A DNA stretch of 64,000 nt from Dimorphilus gyrociliatus (lineage: Eukaryota; Annelida; Polychaeta; Dinophilidae). The stretch is taken from assembly GCA_904063045.1 (NCBI GenBank), contig CAJFCJ010000001.1:379501-443500 (forward strand), written 5' to 3'. The first letter of the stretch is position 1, and every line of letters starts with the position of its first letter. Under the pieces are notes generated by a model, which was not told where the DNA came from, made no database searches, and saw nothing but the letters and a program-made list of their open reading frames with translations. Shown in pieces: positions 24,401 to 37,500 of this stretch. The position numbers and the translations under genes are program-made.

Positions 24401-25521
24401 GAATGCAAAAAGACAAAAGATCTTATATCGTATTAAAGGAAAAGGTTTAGTTCGCGACAGAGGTAAAAGATGGTTGGGAACAATAGAAATTTTTTAAAAA
24501 AGGCAGTGAGAGTAGCCATGATTGATTTTTCTATAGACTAGATTTCTGGAAATTCACCCCATCAAACTCCCAATTGAATTTAGTAATTTGTCAGCGTAAA
24601 AGAGAACTAATTAACCAAAGTCGAATTGAAAACTATCTCACGATAATCTCTTAAAACTTCATAGTCTCATAATTCAATGTATTGTGTTTCAATTGTTTCG
24701 CTATAAAAGAACACGAAACTTCGAAAATGTCTATTGATAATTTAAGATATTAATAAAAAGGCAGACAAAACCTTTAATAGGTTTCTGAAAGAGGTAAAGT
24801 AAACTTTGTAGGATCTATCAAAAAAGAGTTAATAGCCGTTTTCTTCCGCCTCCTATCACGTTCTTACTAACCGGATATGTGGGAAGTATTCGGCCAAAGT
24901 CTATATGGCAAGGATGGCAGTTTGAAAGGTTGAAAGCTAATCAGGTGATATAACGAATGTAGGAATACGGAAATCGTTCGTCGACTCAGTGATGTTGATG
25001 ATAAAGCGTCTAATTTATTTTTTGCCTCCTATCTAAAGGGTCATCGAATATGTAAAATTATCTTTCTAGACTAAAGTAAACGACTAGTTTCCAATCTGCA
25101 ACCAAAATATACGTATCGTTTTTTGTACTTGCATCTAGTGAATGTATAGAAGGACGCTACCCTAATCTAACCTTGTATATGCATTTCATAATTCATTTTG
25201 TAAGAACAACTAAACGTATTACAGGTTATCAAAATGCTTGCTGTAGTCGTCGCCCTGTTCGCTCTACTCTGGATGCCTTATAGGATATGGGTCGTTTATA
25301 ATTCGTTCGCAAAAAATCGCTATTCAAACATCTGGTTCCGCTTGTTCTGCCGAGTTCTCATCTACGCCAACAGCGCCATAAATCCGATCCTCTATAACGC
25401 CATGTCAGCCAAGTTCCGAAGGGCATTTCGAAGCTTACCTTCTTGCGGGAAAAGCGACTATAACGGTAATAAATTTGCGAGTCCAACTCAGTACAGCAGG
25501 GTTGCTGTTGAGATGCGTTGA
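21483..25521 (+). CDS. TRH-receptor-like GPCR (neuropeptide receptor), two coding exons
   Basis: Exon 1 is 21483-22175 and exon 2 is 25225-25521, joined in phase 0 to give 329 aa. I chose the ATG at 21483; an in-frame TTG at 21423 lies upstream but is not a usual start. The rhodopsin-family features are N-glycosylation sites near the N-terminus (NNSS, NTSS), TM1 [25 protein letters not shown] (TM2), a TM3 Cys (EVGCR) paired with PICDFS in loop 2, [10 protein letters not shown] in place of [13 protein letters not shown] (TM6) and [10 protein letters not shown] (TM7). The block around [18 protein letters not shown] closely resembles vertebrate TRH receptors. Annelids are known to have a TRHR orthologue activated by EFLamide-type peptides. 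Gq coupling at the plasma membrane is expected from the family. An AATAAA lies at 25578-25583. Confidence 0.9.
22176..25224 (+). other. Intron of the TRHR-like gene
   Basis: A 3.05 kb intron placed in the third intracellular loop just before TM6. It holds a TCACGTGA at 23590-23597 and a (TA)n tract near 24182-24201. No nested gene was recognised. Confidence 0.7.
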
Positions 25522-27521
25522 GTTTTTAGTTTTAATATATTATTCATTATTTCTTTTCTTTAGTTGAGTGTCGTATAAATAAAACTTGATGGGCGTTCAT
25601 CTTTCTAAGTTATGTCCTTTTTTATTCCTAAATATTCGATTAGTTTGGCATTCTTTTAATAAAAATAATATAAATGCAATTAGTAAAATGTTATTAAACA
25701 TTATAGTTTTTTCATATATTTCATTTTCATCCAGTTCAGTTTTATAGTGCTACCATAAACTCATCAATAACATATTTTTAATTCGACGCTTCCACCGGCT
25801 CAGTCGTGACGTCTTCCGTGAAATATGGGTTCCGCCCATATTTTACTCCACCAAACCATTAACTTACGAATTAAGTCCATAGATAAATATAATAAAGTAT
25901 GTGTAACAGGTTCTAAGGACAATATTAAGTTATTTAATCAAATATTTATGTACAATTTCTTTTTGTCAAATCAATTATAATCTTACTACTTTTTCTTTAA
26001 AAAAAATTAATAAATTACATAAATCATCAATTATAAACTGATTATATGAAATTGTATTAAAGAATCTCTTAAGAGTCCTCACAAGAAAAGATAATTAAGC
26101 TACAAAAAAAACCTATTCCTTATATACAAAGATCTATAAATACATCTATTTGCTTAGAATAAATAACAATTTCCCAGATCTATACCATTCTTTTTATATT
26201 TATTTTTTCTACAGATTAATTAAGTGACTATAGCAATAAAATGGTTTCACTTTTTTCAAATTTAATGAATATTTTAACTAAATTGGTCCGATTAGAACTT
26301 TTTTTTTAGTGACATTTTGTATAGATTGAAATAGAATTTTTGGAAATGTATAAAAAATTACTTCAATTTATTTCACTTCCTTAACCTCCGGCAATATTTG
26401 AAGTTGAGTTGGCGTGCTAAAAATTGTCAAAGTCATCTACTTAATTGCTCAACGTTTTAAAAGATATTTCGCCTTTTTCTTCTACGATTTTGTCCATTTC
26501 CCTCTTCCTTTCCATTTTTTTCGCCCACATTTCTCTCTCTGTTTCTGTCCCTCTCCTTCCCCTTTCGCTTCCTCTCCCCTCCCTCGTTTCCACTCTCTCT
26601 CTTTCTCTGTGTATCTCTCTCTGTGTATCTCTCTCTCTCTCTCTTTCTCTCTCTTTCTCTGTATCTCTCTCTCCGTGTATCTCTCTCTTCTCTCTCAGTA
26701 CATCTCTCTATACTATCTTTCTTCCATCTCTATCTTCTTCCATTAAAAAACACTAATTTTTCATTTGATAAAGAAATTAAAAGAAAAAGCAGAAACAGAT
26801 ACTGGCAGAGAGGAAAATGAGAACATTAAAAAAATTTAGCAGGTTTTTTTAAGATAATTAAGTGAAAACAGACCAAAAAAATTGAAAGGTTTCTCTTACC
26901 TTGTCTGAAAAAAAGGGGAAGAATGGACCAAGTAAGAAATAACCTGTCTGTCCCCATAACATCTCTCTGCTATAATTTTTCAACAGAATTTAATTGACTT
27001 TGTCCTCTTTTTATCATATTTTTTAAGACATCAATTGCTTTCCTCTTATGTTTATTTTTAAGAAAAAATTTGTTTCCAAGTTTCCTAGACATGCAAAAAA
27101 TTCCGGGGTAATTAATAGGCCTAAAATGTAAAGGCTGTGGGAGGGGGAGTTTCTCATTCCATTTCCTCTCTATCTTTCCTTCTATCTTTCTGTTTTCTCT
27201 CTATCTCTCTCTCTCTATATATGTATATGTATACATATACATATTCTCTGGCTCTTCCTCTCATACACTGTTTCGTCTTTTTCTCTTTTTCTTTCCCTTT
27301 CTCTCACTCTTTTCACTCACTCTTTCACCCTTACCCCTTTCTATGGCTCTCACACACTCTTCGACTTTATTTTGTCTATTTGCTAAACTAAACAGTCCCT
27401 TACACCCTGCTTGCAAAATAATTGTGCATATGGAGAGAAATAATGCTTTATTGTTTCCTTTTATAATTTCCAGTCTTTTGCCTTTTAGACTTTTTCACTT
27501 TCAGGGATTAATTTATACTGA

Positions 27522-27555
<34 letters not shown>

Positions 27556-30500
27556 CTATATACTAATATATACCTTAATAAAAGGCTCGTTCCAAATATT
27601 TCATATCTAAAAACAGATATTACACCCGATTTATTTCTTGCTTATAAAAATAAATACACATTTTTGTAGTTGATAAGGGCAACAATTAGGATAAATCGAC
27701 GCTTGAGATCTCTAAATGACGTCAAAGATGAAACTGATATAGTGATTAGCTATACCCCCATCTGGAGTGTAAGACACCGAATTTATACTAAGAAAATGAG
27801 CGAAGGTATCAAATTAACGATAGGCTTATAGAAATTGACTATGATTTCCTATTCCTATTCTTTAAATATATCATACTAAATGGCAAGATTTTTTTTACAT
27901 TAGATTTATTACTGTTCTCAGTAAAAAAGTGGTCTAGATGGCTCTGTATATAGGCAACGATAGTGTCTATTGATAATTAGGAGCTTTGACCACTTAAGGC
28001 ATATGTTGGCTTTAGGCGATATTTATTGCTAGGAATATAGATTAATTAATTGTTGTAAAAAAACGAATCATAATATCATAATGGGTTTTTCCTAGATGTG
28101 CGAGCCTTTAAGGGAATATGAATATCCCTAATGTATATTCAATACAGTAATCTCGACAACTAAGAAGCTAAGACCTTGTTATTTTCAAGTGAATTTAGAT
28201 TCTGATTGAAATCTGGTAACAAAAGGGAAATTGGTATCTTATATTACTTAATATAGATGGCAATCGATGATAATTCTACTACGTAATAACATATATTAAT
28301 ATTAATATCTTGATGATACAGAGTATATTGTATAAGATGAAAAGAACAGGTTATAGAGATATCATGTCTTATGCCAAACCCTTTAAGTTTCAAGTCACGC
28401 TTAGAGCATATCTCTATCATTCCCTTTTCACTTTTCTTACAGTAATCATTGATTGATTACGAAAAAATCTTATCTTTACAATATTCTGGTTTTCGTAGTC
28501 GTTAATAGAAATTGTAAAAGGGAGTTTCTATGGCTTAAAACAGAAAAAGATAGGTAATACGGCAAATTGCAGATAAATCCAAAAAATCAACAACTGTTCC
28601 AAAATAAATACGAGCTGAAATCCTTATTCCATCCGGGTCCTTTTCTCCTAAACCCCCGTCAAAAAATAATACAAATGAAAGTTATTTTTTTGAAATATGG
28701 CTGGATTATTAGCAAGTCATACAGTTTTCATTTATCCTGATTTCGCTATATCTGACTACCAGCCCCTGCAATGCTAGCTATAATAATCATTGTTATTGTT
28801 AAGGCTTTTATGTATGCATCTTTCAGCATAGGTTTTATTTTTAGGCAATGAATAGCCTTTTAAAAACAATATTACAAATCTTACGTACAACTTTATAATC
28901 GCAAAGGATTTGCTTGGATAAAAGACTTAGTAGGGTTTCAATAGAAAAGAGAAAACTAGAAAAAAGAGAGATAATGAAAGACATGCCGACTATGCTGACT
29001 AAAGACGAACAAGTGTCACAAAACCTTTTTACTATTGCGGTGTAACAATAGATGGAGCCACAAGTAGAGCAGTTTACAACCTCCCTCTGGAGTAATAAAT
29101 AGAGACGAGGTCAAAAAAGTTCATATCAGTACGTGTTTCCTAGCGAAATTAGATGCAAGGGGGTGGAACGAACAGATGATCGAGTTTAGGGAAATAGCGA
29201 AAGATAATCGAGCATAATCGACCGTCACTAAGCGTCTGCTAATGAAGTTAATTTAAAAAAACATTCATCAAGGCCATATGTCTCTAGAAGATAAGGAAAG
29301 AAAAGCTACAGTTTTTAATCAATATAATAAAAATTAAGAGATTTTTTTAATTAAAAATTAACAGTCTATTTAAGTAATACAATCAATATTTACTATTTGC
29401 TGTATATACAAAATATACATAAACCTATTTTATATAAACATTGCTCTATACAGTATACTATACGATATATATATTCATTTATTTTCAATGAAAGTCATCC
29501 ACAATTCGTTAAATTCGTTATAAATCGCTAAAATATGTTTCTGCACCATTAAGCAGATGAAGGATCTAGTTATAGTCGAAAAAGATGTATTATGTATTGA
29601 GAAAATAGTAAAAATAGCCTATGCGAAAGGAATGATTAATTACGCAATCTGACTCTCAGTTTTTTTTTCTTTTTAATAAATTGAAAATAATAGATGGACC
29701 TTAGTACATATAAAATATATAAACGCCTCATTTTGAAGGTCTAATGATTTTAAGTGCGTAGTTAAAGGTCGTCTAAGTGAAAAATTACTATATATTAGAT
29801 GAAAAATGTACTATATAAGGCATGTTTTTATCCCTACGTGACGTCAACACGAAATGTAATACAAACATTTATTATTATGACACATTTACAATAAGGTAGT
29901 AAAGCCTATTATATTTTTAACAGATATGTAAGCTCCCTTCAACGTCATATAGGCTTAAAGTGATGTTGCCTGTAAAAATAATACATCTGCAAGTACTACA
30001 TTTTAGACCATTTCGAGTGTAAAATAGTAATTACTCACTATGCTTTTTACCCCCTATGATCATCAAATACTCGATGCGTAAAGTGTGAAAAGATCGACTA
30101 TCTGGATTATTTATACACCCTTATTACTCTTATTACACAATTTGTAATGAATAGTTTTTACTAGATAGAAAAGAGAAAAGAGAGGAATCGTCAAATGTAT
30201 AATAGAAAATTAACAATTATTATACGCCTGTAAAGGGGCAGGAGGAGGCAGGGGAGAGGCAGTGACGAGGAGGAGGGAGGAGGAATAAAGAGGGAAAAGA
30301 AGAAAATAAATAAATAAGAAAGATTGGAAGGTAAGAAAAAGGAGTTATATATTTTCTCTGTGAGTTCTACGTGCCAAAGTTATGTTATTATTAAGCGAAC
30401 GAAATTAGATTAGAAATTAGAGGAAATTTCGTCTGTAAGATGGGGAAAGCCGGAAATAGAAAGACGGTTTTGATGGAACAAATTGAGCAAAGGGCCGTTC

Positions 30501-31572
30501 TTGACATTTGGAAATAGAAAAGTTATAGTGTTAATTATCAATATAAAAGACACTTTTGCTATCTTCAGATAATGGTTTCTTTGAAAAACTAGCGATTACG
30601 TTGCCCTAAAAATGTTGTATCATTATTAAGCATCAAATTGGGAATGTGTTACCGTATGCATCATGCATCATGTGCAGCAATATGCCCTCAGGGTAAATTT
30701 CTTTGTGCCCATATACATCGATTGAATGTATTATAGATGGCGCTGACAATTAAATTAATTTCACCCTGCTAGTTGCTGAATCTGCTTAGCCAACTAGGGG
30801 GGGATTTTTTGATAGAAACATGATAATGCAATTCGTCAACCGAACCGAAATAGGCTAGGATTCCGCAGAAAATAATTATCATGTAAAATTAATGGCGATA
30901 CCCCCAATGAGAGGGTATGATAAACTTTCCCTATCCCTCAACCCAAACACACTTCATGTTACATACTGTTTCCCTTTATTTTGCGCCCAAAAATTCACAC
31001 TGGGATAATAATTTCAAATACAATTTAACAAAACGCCATTATCAGGTGGTCTGATTCATGCCCCTTTAAGGGATATAATTGGTATTATAAGTAGTATTGG
31101 GCGAGTTGATTTTTTCAACGCCATCTAACGGTGGAGCGCCATTCACTATTTAGAAGCAAAGCAGGCAGAGTAGTTAACTCTCTGGAGCAAATTTGACAGG
31201 AGAATTTGATACATTTGATGCGTTTTCCAGCAATTTGGAAGAAAAGAATCGAATTTCAGATTGAAAAAGAATCAAAATACAACAACGATTGCCGCTGAAG
31301 AATGCTTAAGGATTCTTTATTTAGGATAAAAGAAAACGAATTCTGTTTCTAGCCTGACCTAGAAAAGTAGAGGTGTTTGGGAATGTTTTAAGAAGAATTA
31401 TTGGCGCCTAGTATTGAAAGTTGCGCTAGTTTTACGTCGATTTTTTTCGTTCTATTTGCTCTGTTAGGAAAATATGAACGTATGAACTCAGGGATTATCG
31501 ATTAGCTTTTGTGTTTTTTACTACGCTAGTCTTCTCTCCTTTCGCCTATTTCGGATAATTAATGATGAAAGC
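25522..31572. other. Intergenic, about 6 kb
   Basis: No exon is supported. The stretch contains CT-rich microsatellite at about 26530-26710 and 27160-27215, (TA)n at about 27524-27545, TAGGCCTA at 27116-27123, GA/GGA-rich sequence at 30230-30310, AGATGGCGCT at 30735-30744 and CGCCATCTAACGG at about 31119-31131. The end should include the Robo promoter. Confidence 0.5.
26588..26705. repeat. CT-rich imperfect microsatellite
   Basis: A run of TCTC/TTTC/TGTA units. It produces Ser/Leu-rich open frames that are not genes. Confidence 0.85.
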
Positions 31573-34500
31573 ATGTTTTACCAATTGCTAATTGCTCTAG
31601 CGTTTTATTCGAATATACGTAAGTCTTATTTTACGATTATTAGACCTATTAATCAGCAAGATCTTCTTTTCATAAAATGATCTATTCATCAACCCACTCC
31701 ATTCAATATAGTAGGTGCAGAAGCTGACAACGGTCCGACAATTAGCGAACCCCCCTTCGATACTTATGTAGGAAACGATAAGGCGGCTAACCTACCCTGT
31801 GTTGTGGAAGGGGAGCAGGAATCCACACAAACCAAGTATAACATAACTTGGTATCACAACGGCAAGAAGGTTTGTCATAGCTAATAGAGATAAAAAAAGA
31901 GAAATCAAACACTTCATATTTGATGTAGATTATCCTAATGTAAACAACACGGCTTTTTCCCTTTCTGCAGGTGATATTCGGACCAAACAAGGAGAAAGAA
32001 GGACCTTTTCCGTTGCCAAAAGGTGGCCTATTCTTCATTGTCGTAAAACGAGACGATTTAGGTAAAGGACAACCGGAAATAAACTAAAACCTATGATAAT
32101 AACATTAACTTCTTGCTCTTAAAATAGGCAAATACTATTGCAACGTAACGGATCCAAAGTCAAAGAAGTGGACTGTGTCTAAGGAAATAACACTAGGATT
32201 TGCAGGTAAGAGTACTCGTTTCTTGCGGTTTAGCAATGGTATTTCTTACTGTTGTTATCGTCTATGTTTTATCGGTGTTCGAAAAAGAATTTGTTTGAAC
32301 GTAAGACGACCGCCAGATTTGCGGTTTTCCTTTTTATGACCGATTACGCGTGGGAAGGCCGGCTTTTGTATATAAACTTTATGTGTGAGCAATACGAGAA
32401 CGATTGAAAGTAAAAAAGGGAAAGTATGTGCAAAAAAGGGCCTAGTTTGTCGCGGTTGGCTTTGTTTGTTCTGCTCTTTCAAGTTACGAGCATACTCGGT
32501 GGGCGTCCTATTTAATTTGCGCCACGTTTTTCTCTCTGAAAATTCCTCCTCTAAAGCATTTCTACGTGCTCATCAAACGCTTGTTATTATCAGACGAGAT
32601 AACGTTATCGTCATCGTCAACATACAGAAAGACTGACGGCATTGATTAGTAATCGGGAAGTGAGCGAATAAAACACTAAATATTATTAAAGTGAAAACAC
32701 GAAATCAAATGTATAAAAATCAACCATACACCCATAAAAACAGGAAATTTCATTTGGAAGTTGGCTATTATCCATTTAAATCTGTAATTCACACTTCGGT
32801 TAGACATTACTGACCATCGGCTAGTTGGAACACGTCTAGGCGTTAGTCAATGATTAAAAAGCCATTAGGAAGAGCGATCTTGTTTGCGAATGGTCGCGAT
32901 CTACGTTTATAAAAGAGCGGCGATTTCAATACGGCTCTTTTATTATATCGCACTCATCAAACTCGACTCCATTAGATTGAACTAAAAGATAAGCCGCTTA
33001 ATTAAATTCGAAACGCTTTTAGAGAGAACGACAGCAAGACAGCCAAGTGATTTTCGTTATTGCCGTCGATTATTGATGACATGACTCAGATAGATTGTAA
33101 CGATTAGAGCCCACTGGCCGTCTCAGATAAGACTTTAGAGGGCTTAAAAAAATAAGTGAAAAAAAAAAAAGCGTTTAGGGGGCAAATGCTTGGTAGATTC
33201 TGTTGCCGGGACACGGTAAGAAAGAAGCACATCTGGCATCTAGAAAACTACAGCCTGAACAAACATAACTTTTCCTATTCTATATCCTCAGTCGGTTTTC
33301 TCTTTCTCTCCCACCCACCTCGTTTAAGTAAAAGTCGCTAATTTTTGTTTTTCTGACAATTTTGAATCTGTAGCTTGTATACAATATACACATATATATT
33401 GAGGCAGACGGGTGGTGGTGGAATGGCCGCCCAGTTTACTCTCGGGATATCTGTACGCGCGCGTGCATTGCAGATTTTATTACGGGTCGCGACGATCGAT
33501 TTCGACGCCTATATAAACCCGGACATCTACTCCCCAGTGATGCTTATTACTTTTTCTCTTTGTAAGTCGCAACAAGAGAAAACAGGGTCAACTTTCTTCG
33601 CTTGAGGAGACTGAAAGAAAAGGAAAACCCTTTGTTATGGACGCGCCGATAATAAATCTGACGTTTTGTAGCGTTTCTTTGTCCGGTACAACTGCGACGC
33701 CTGCGCGTTGAGGCGTGTAACGAAGGCGTCTCTTCATGTTAATGATGCAACCGTTTTTGGGAAGCGAGGCCTCATAGCTCTCTCTTATATCGATATATCA
33801 AAATACGGCGACTAGCTGGCGCCTGTGCCGAGCACCTAATGGTCATTCCGTGCCAGCTGCTTGTGTTGGCTGGTCTGCTGCTACCCTGGTAACAACACGA
33901 CTGTCGAATTGACCTTAAAATCACCTTCTCTTTACCAAACTATTTGCTATAAGATTTTCTCTTTCCCGTTGCCCTTTAAAAAAAGTGAGACGGAGGTGGT
34001 GTCGTTCAGTTAGTAAACATTGTCTATTTTCCCAACTACCGATAATGTCAACTAGAGACGGAATCGGTGCTGGGGGCTGTCTTGGCAAGCGAGGGTAGAT
34101 GGAATATGATGAAAGAATTTTATCATTGATTACTTCAATCTCAGTCGAGTCATGTCGGCGGCATTAAACGGTGTTTTTCAATAATGTTTTGCGCAGCAAA
34201 CCAAGTTTCCCGTAAATAATTTTTGTCGGAAGCCGTTGAGCGTTAATAAACGTCGTCTGCTTTGTTCTCACATTGATTTTTTAGTATACATATTTATATA
34301 TATTAACATATTGATTTAATCATCTATAACAAACATATAAGGTATACATAATCTTTAATATGTATATATCATATACGTTAATATATACAAATATAAGGCT
34401 TCGTTTCACTATCGTTCCATCTGCCGACACTCCGGTGACACTTGTTTTACCATTGCTTTGGGATTTTACATTATGAGTTATTCTTCCACTTCGCAAAGAA

Positions 34501-37500
34501 GCTGGTTATTGAATCATTAAATAGATCATTTGCTGAGAATATTGATTAGTAGTTCTGGCAGTCTATATTGTTTGTAAGACGTATCGACTTAGAAGAGTTC
34601 TGACAAACTCTGTCAAATTGCCTCTTCCACAATTAGCCGCATAGCGGGCAATTTCCATTCGTCATTAATGTTATATCTGATAAATAATTTATTCGATGCG
34701 TCCCATATAAACCGTTGTTTTTATTTTCTCACGTAACCAGTCGTCTGCCAACAGTCATTATAGGCCTATTTCAATTTTTTTTATGTAAGACCTTAGATGC
34801 TCTTAAAGTGTAAGATGTTGAGTTTTCGAGACGCTTTGTGGTAAATTGCTGAGTGGAATACTAGAGCGGTTGGTGGCCCTCTATTCGCAATGGTTGGATG
34901 ATGATAACCGAATTAATTTTAGCGAATTAGTTGAGTCACGGTTGGAATGATTCAGAAACGGACTTTCGTTCCCTTTTTTTGTGCTTAATAACCCTCCATG
35001 GAATAATTCGTACCTGATGACCTAAACCCTAGCATAACGAAGCCAGGGAATATACGATATCTGTACATGGTTTGTTTTTATTCAGAAGCTCGCAACCTTT
35101 GACCTTCCGCCTCGTAGGTGGCGGACGCTTGTCGTACTTGTCATCACAGTACTTATTCGTTTTCTCTCATGGTGTCGTTAAGCTCTGAATAATAGATACC
35201 TCACCCCACAACTGTTACATATGATGCATTCTTTATACATTTGATCGTTGAGCGATTGCCGAAAAGACATGATCTTATCATTTATCCTATTCTAATAACG
35301 GATTGAGCTGAGATAATACCGTTTCTCCCAATATCCTTTCTATCAACAAAACATTATTTATTGCAATGTCTTTACCATTTTCTTTTGCCTCTCCGCCACT
35401 ACATCTCTTTCGTAGTTCTCACGCGCTTTAACGATACTGCGATCGATATACGACTGTTTGTGTTGGCAAAGTGATGCGCGAAGTTGTTAGAGTTCTGCAA
35501 AGAGCGTAAGGGAGTGTTTGGAGGATACTGAAGAATGTACACTAGTCCCTTTTTTTAGAAGGTGGATTTTAGCTGTTGTTAAGATCCGACGTTCTTTGCT
35601 AAATCGTTTTTATTGATTTTGGGATTCCAAAGATTTATGAAGGTCCTGGCTAGCTCTTAAAAAGACAAATGGGGATGCAAGCCAAGGGCTAAGGTGAATA
35701 CAGTTCGACAGGGTGATTGGAAGATAGTAGAAATGAGTGTTGAGAAGAATAACCTGCAAACGTTGCTCGTCGATATTTCATTTAACACGCGTTTATTTGT
35801 GTTTGCCTTGAGATGTATTACAGCTGCTTATTGTGCACGCAACACCCCTTCAGATGGGTACGAAAAATCTCTTCGTTATTATTGAATTTCGTCGGTTTCA
35901 CGGCTAACGCAATTCCGTCCATCCACCACGGCTCAAAAACAAATAAGATCCGCCGTCAGCCCTTAACACCTGTTCTATTCTAACGAGCTGTCATATGAAA
36001 TTTCCTAGCATCCTATATGTTATCCCCATCCATCACAATTGCTCTTATTTCCTATTCCCCTATTCTCCGAATTACTCATGATTAACGGTTTCAATTTGAC
36101 GAATGCTTGTATAAATAATTGTGAAAAATTTGGAATGCGCTTTACAGTCAAGCTTTTCCACTATGGTAAACGCGTCAAACGTCGTCATAGAAACGACGAT
36201 GGTGTTGTCTATATTTATATTCGGTGTACATATAGGGAAAAACCGTGCACATCGAAATTTACGTGACCGGATTACTGAAATCGTGGCGCCGAGAGAATTC
36301 GATAAAAACGAATATTAGGCTGAGAAAAATTCGTCATCACGTATTACGTCATAGTCGATTCCTTCACATTTTTTCCATTCATACAAACACACCGTAAATC
36401 ACAACGTCCAATCCAAAGCCGTAGCCATGCCAACAAATGTTTCGGGCGGAAATACGTCCATACGACAGCCGATTCGCGCTGAGAGCTGGCACGCGGGCAA
36501 GTTGATTAGCCGCCTCTAATTATGAGTGTTAGTCCATCATCGTCTTCTTCGGCGACGTATGAGTCACAGCAAATGCTCATTGTTCATCGACTGTCTCATG
36601 CAAAAACGCATCCGTCAAACGAGTGAATCCGCGTATTCATTAAGGGCACAAACTTCAAAGAGACGCCGTCCGATTAATCGGAACGTCGGTCTCGTTTATG
36701 CGCGAGCATATACGCTCGGCCTATAATTGAAGGCTCATAGTATACACTGACATTCTCCCAACGACCGTCATTATTGATGATTACACTAATTTTAGCAAAC
36801 AGGTGTAACGGCTATACTATATTTTACCGTTTGGCTATCGGGTTTTATATAGATCTATGCATCCATGCTCCTCTTATAATAGGGAAAACGCCCCCGCGAT
36901 AAACGCTCGTTACAGAGACAGTCTTTGTTAAAAGGAGTGAAGCGTCAGTTAGAGTGGATGCTAGTGTGTCTATTTAATTACGTGCATCCTGCACATTCTC
37001 TCTTCATTCCATCTTATGTAAATCAGACGGCAAGAGATAAAAAAAGAAGCTAAAAAGACGGAATTGGAAGAAATAACCGTCTAAGCTTTTTTTTTTCTCT
37101 CTTTTTCTATCGCTTCATTCGCACTTTTTTTAATATAATATAAATTATCTTACTATGTACGAGAGGGTGCGTATTTTCGATCGATATAACGTTCGAAAAC
37201 TCTGCAGGTGCTAATGACAAAATGTCAAGAAAATCAGGGAAACGGTTGCAATATAGGCCGAGCTCGTTAGTGCTTATTATCGGACAGAAGTTTCCTGTTT
37301 CGAAATTCTTTTTTACGCATATTTGTTAAAAATGAACAACCAGACTGTCTGGCGTCTGATAGAGGATGAAGCTTACGCACAAGTGTAGATATACGCTAAA
37401 GCGTGTCTGCATGTATGTAATCTTATATAGATATTTGCAGATGTATAAATATAATTATTTAAATGAAAGGGTACATTATATATATATCTTTCTATTTTAT

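Noticed and set aside
26414-26820. Three overlapping plus-strand open frames rich in Ser, Leu and Phe
   Set aside because: All arise from a CT-rich microsatellite.
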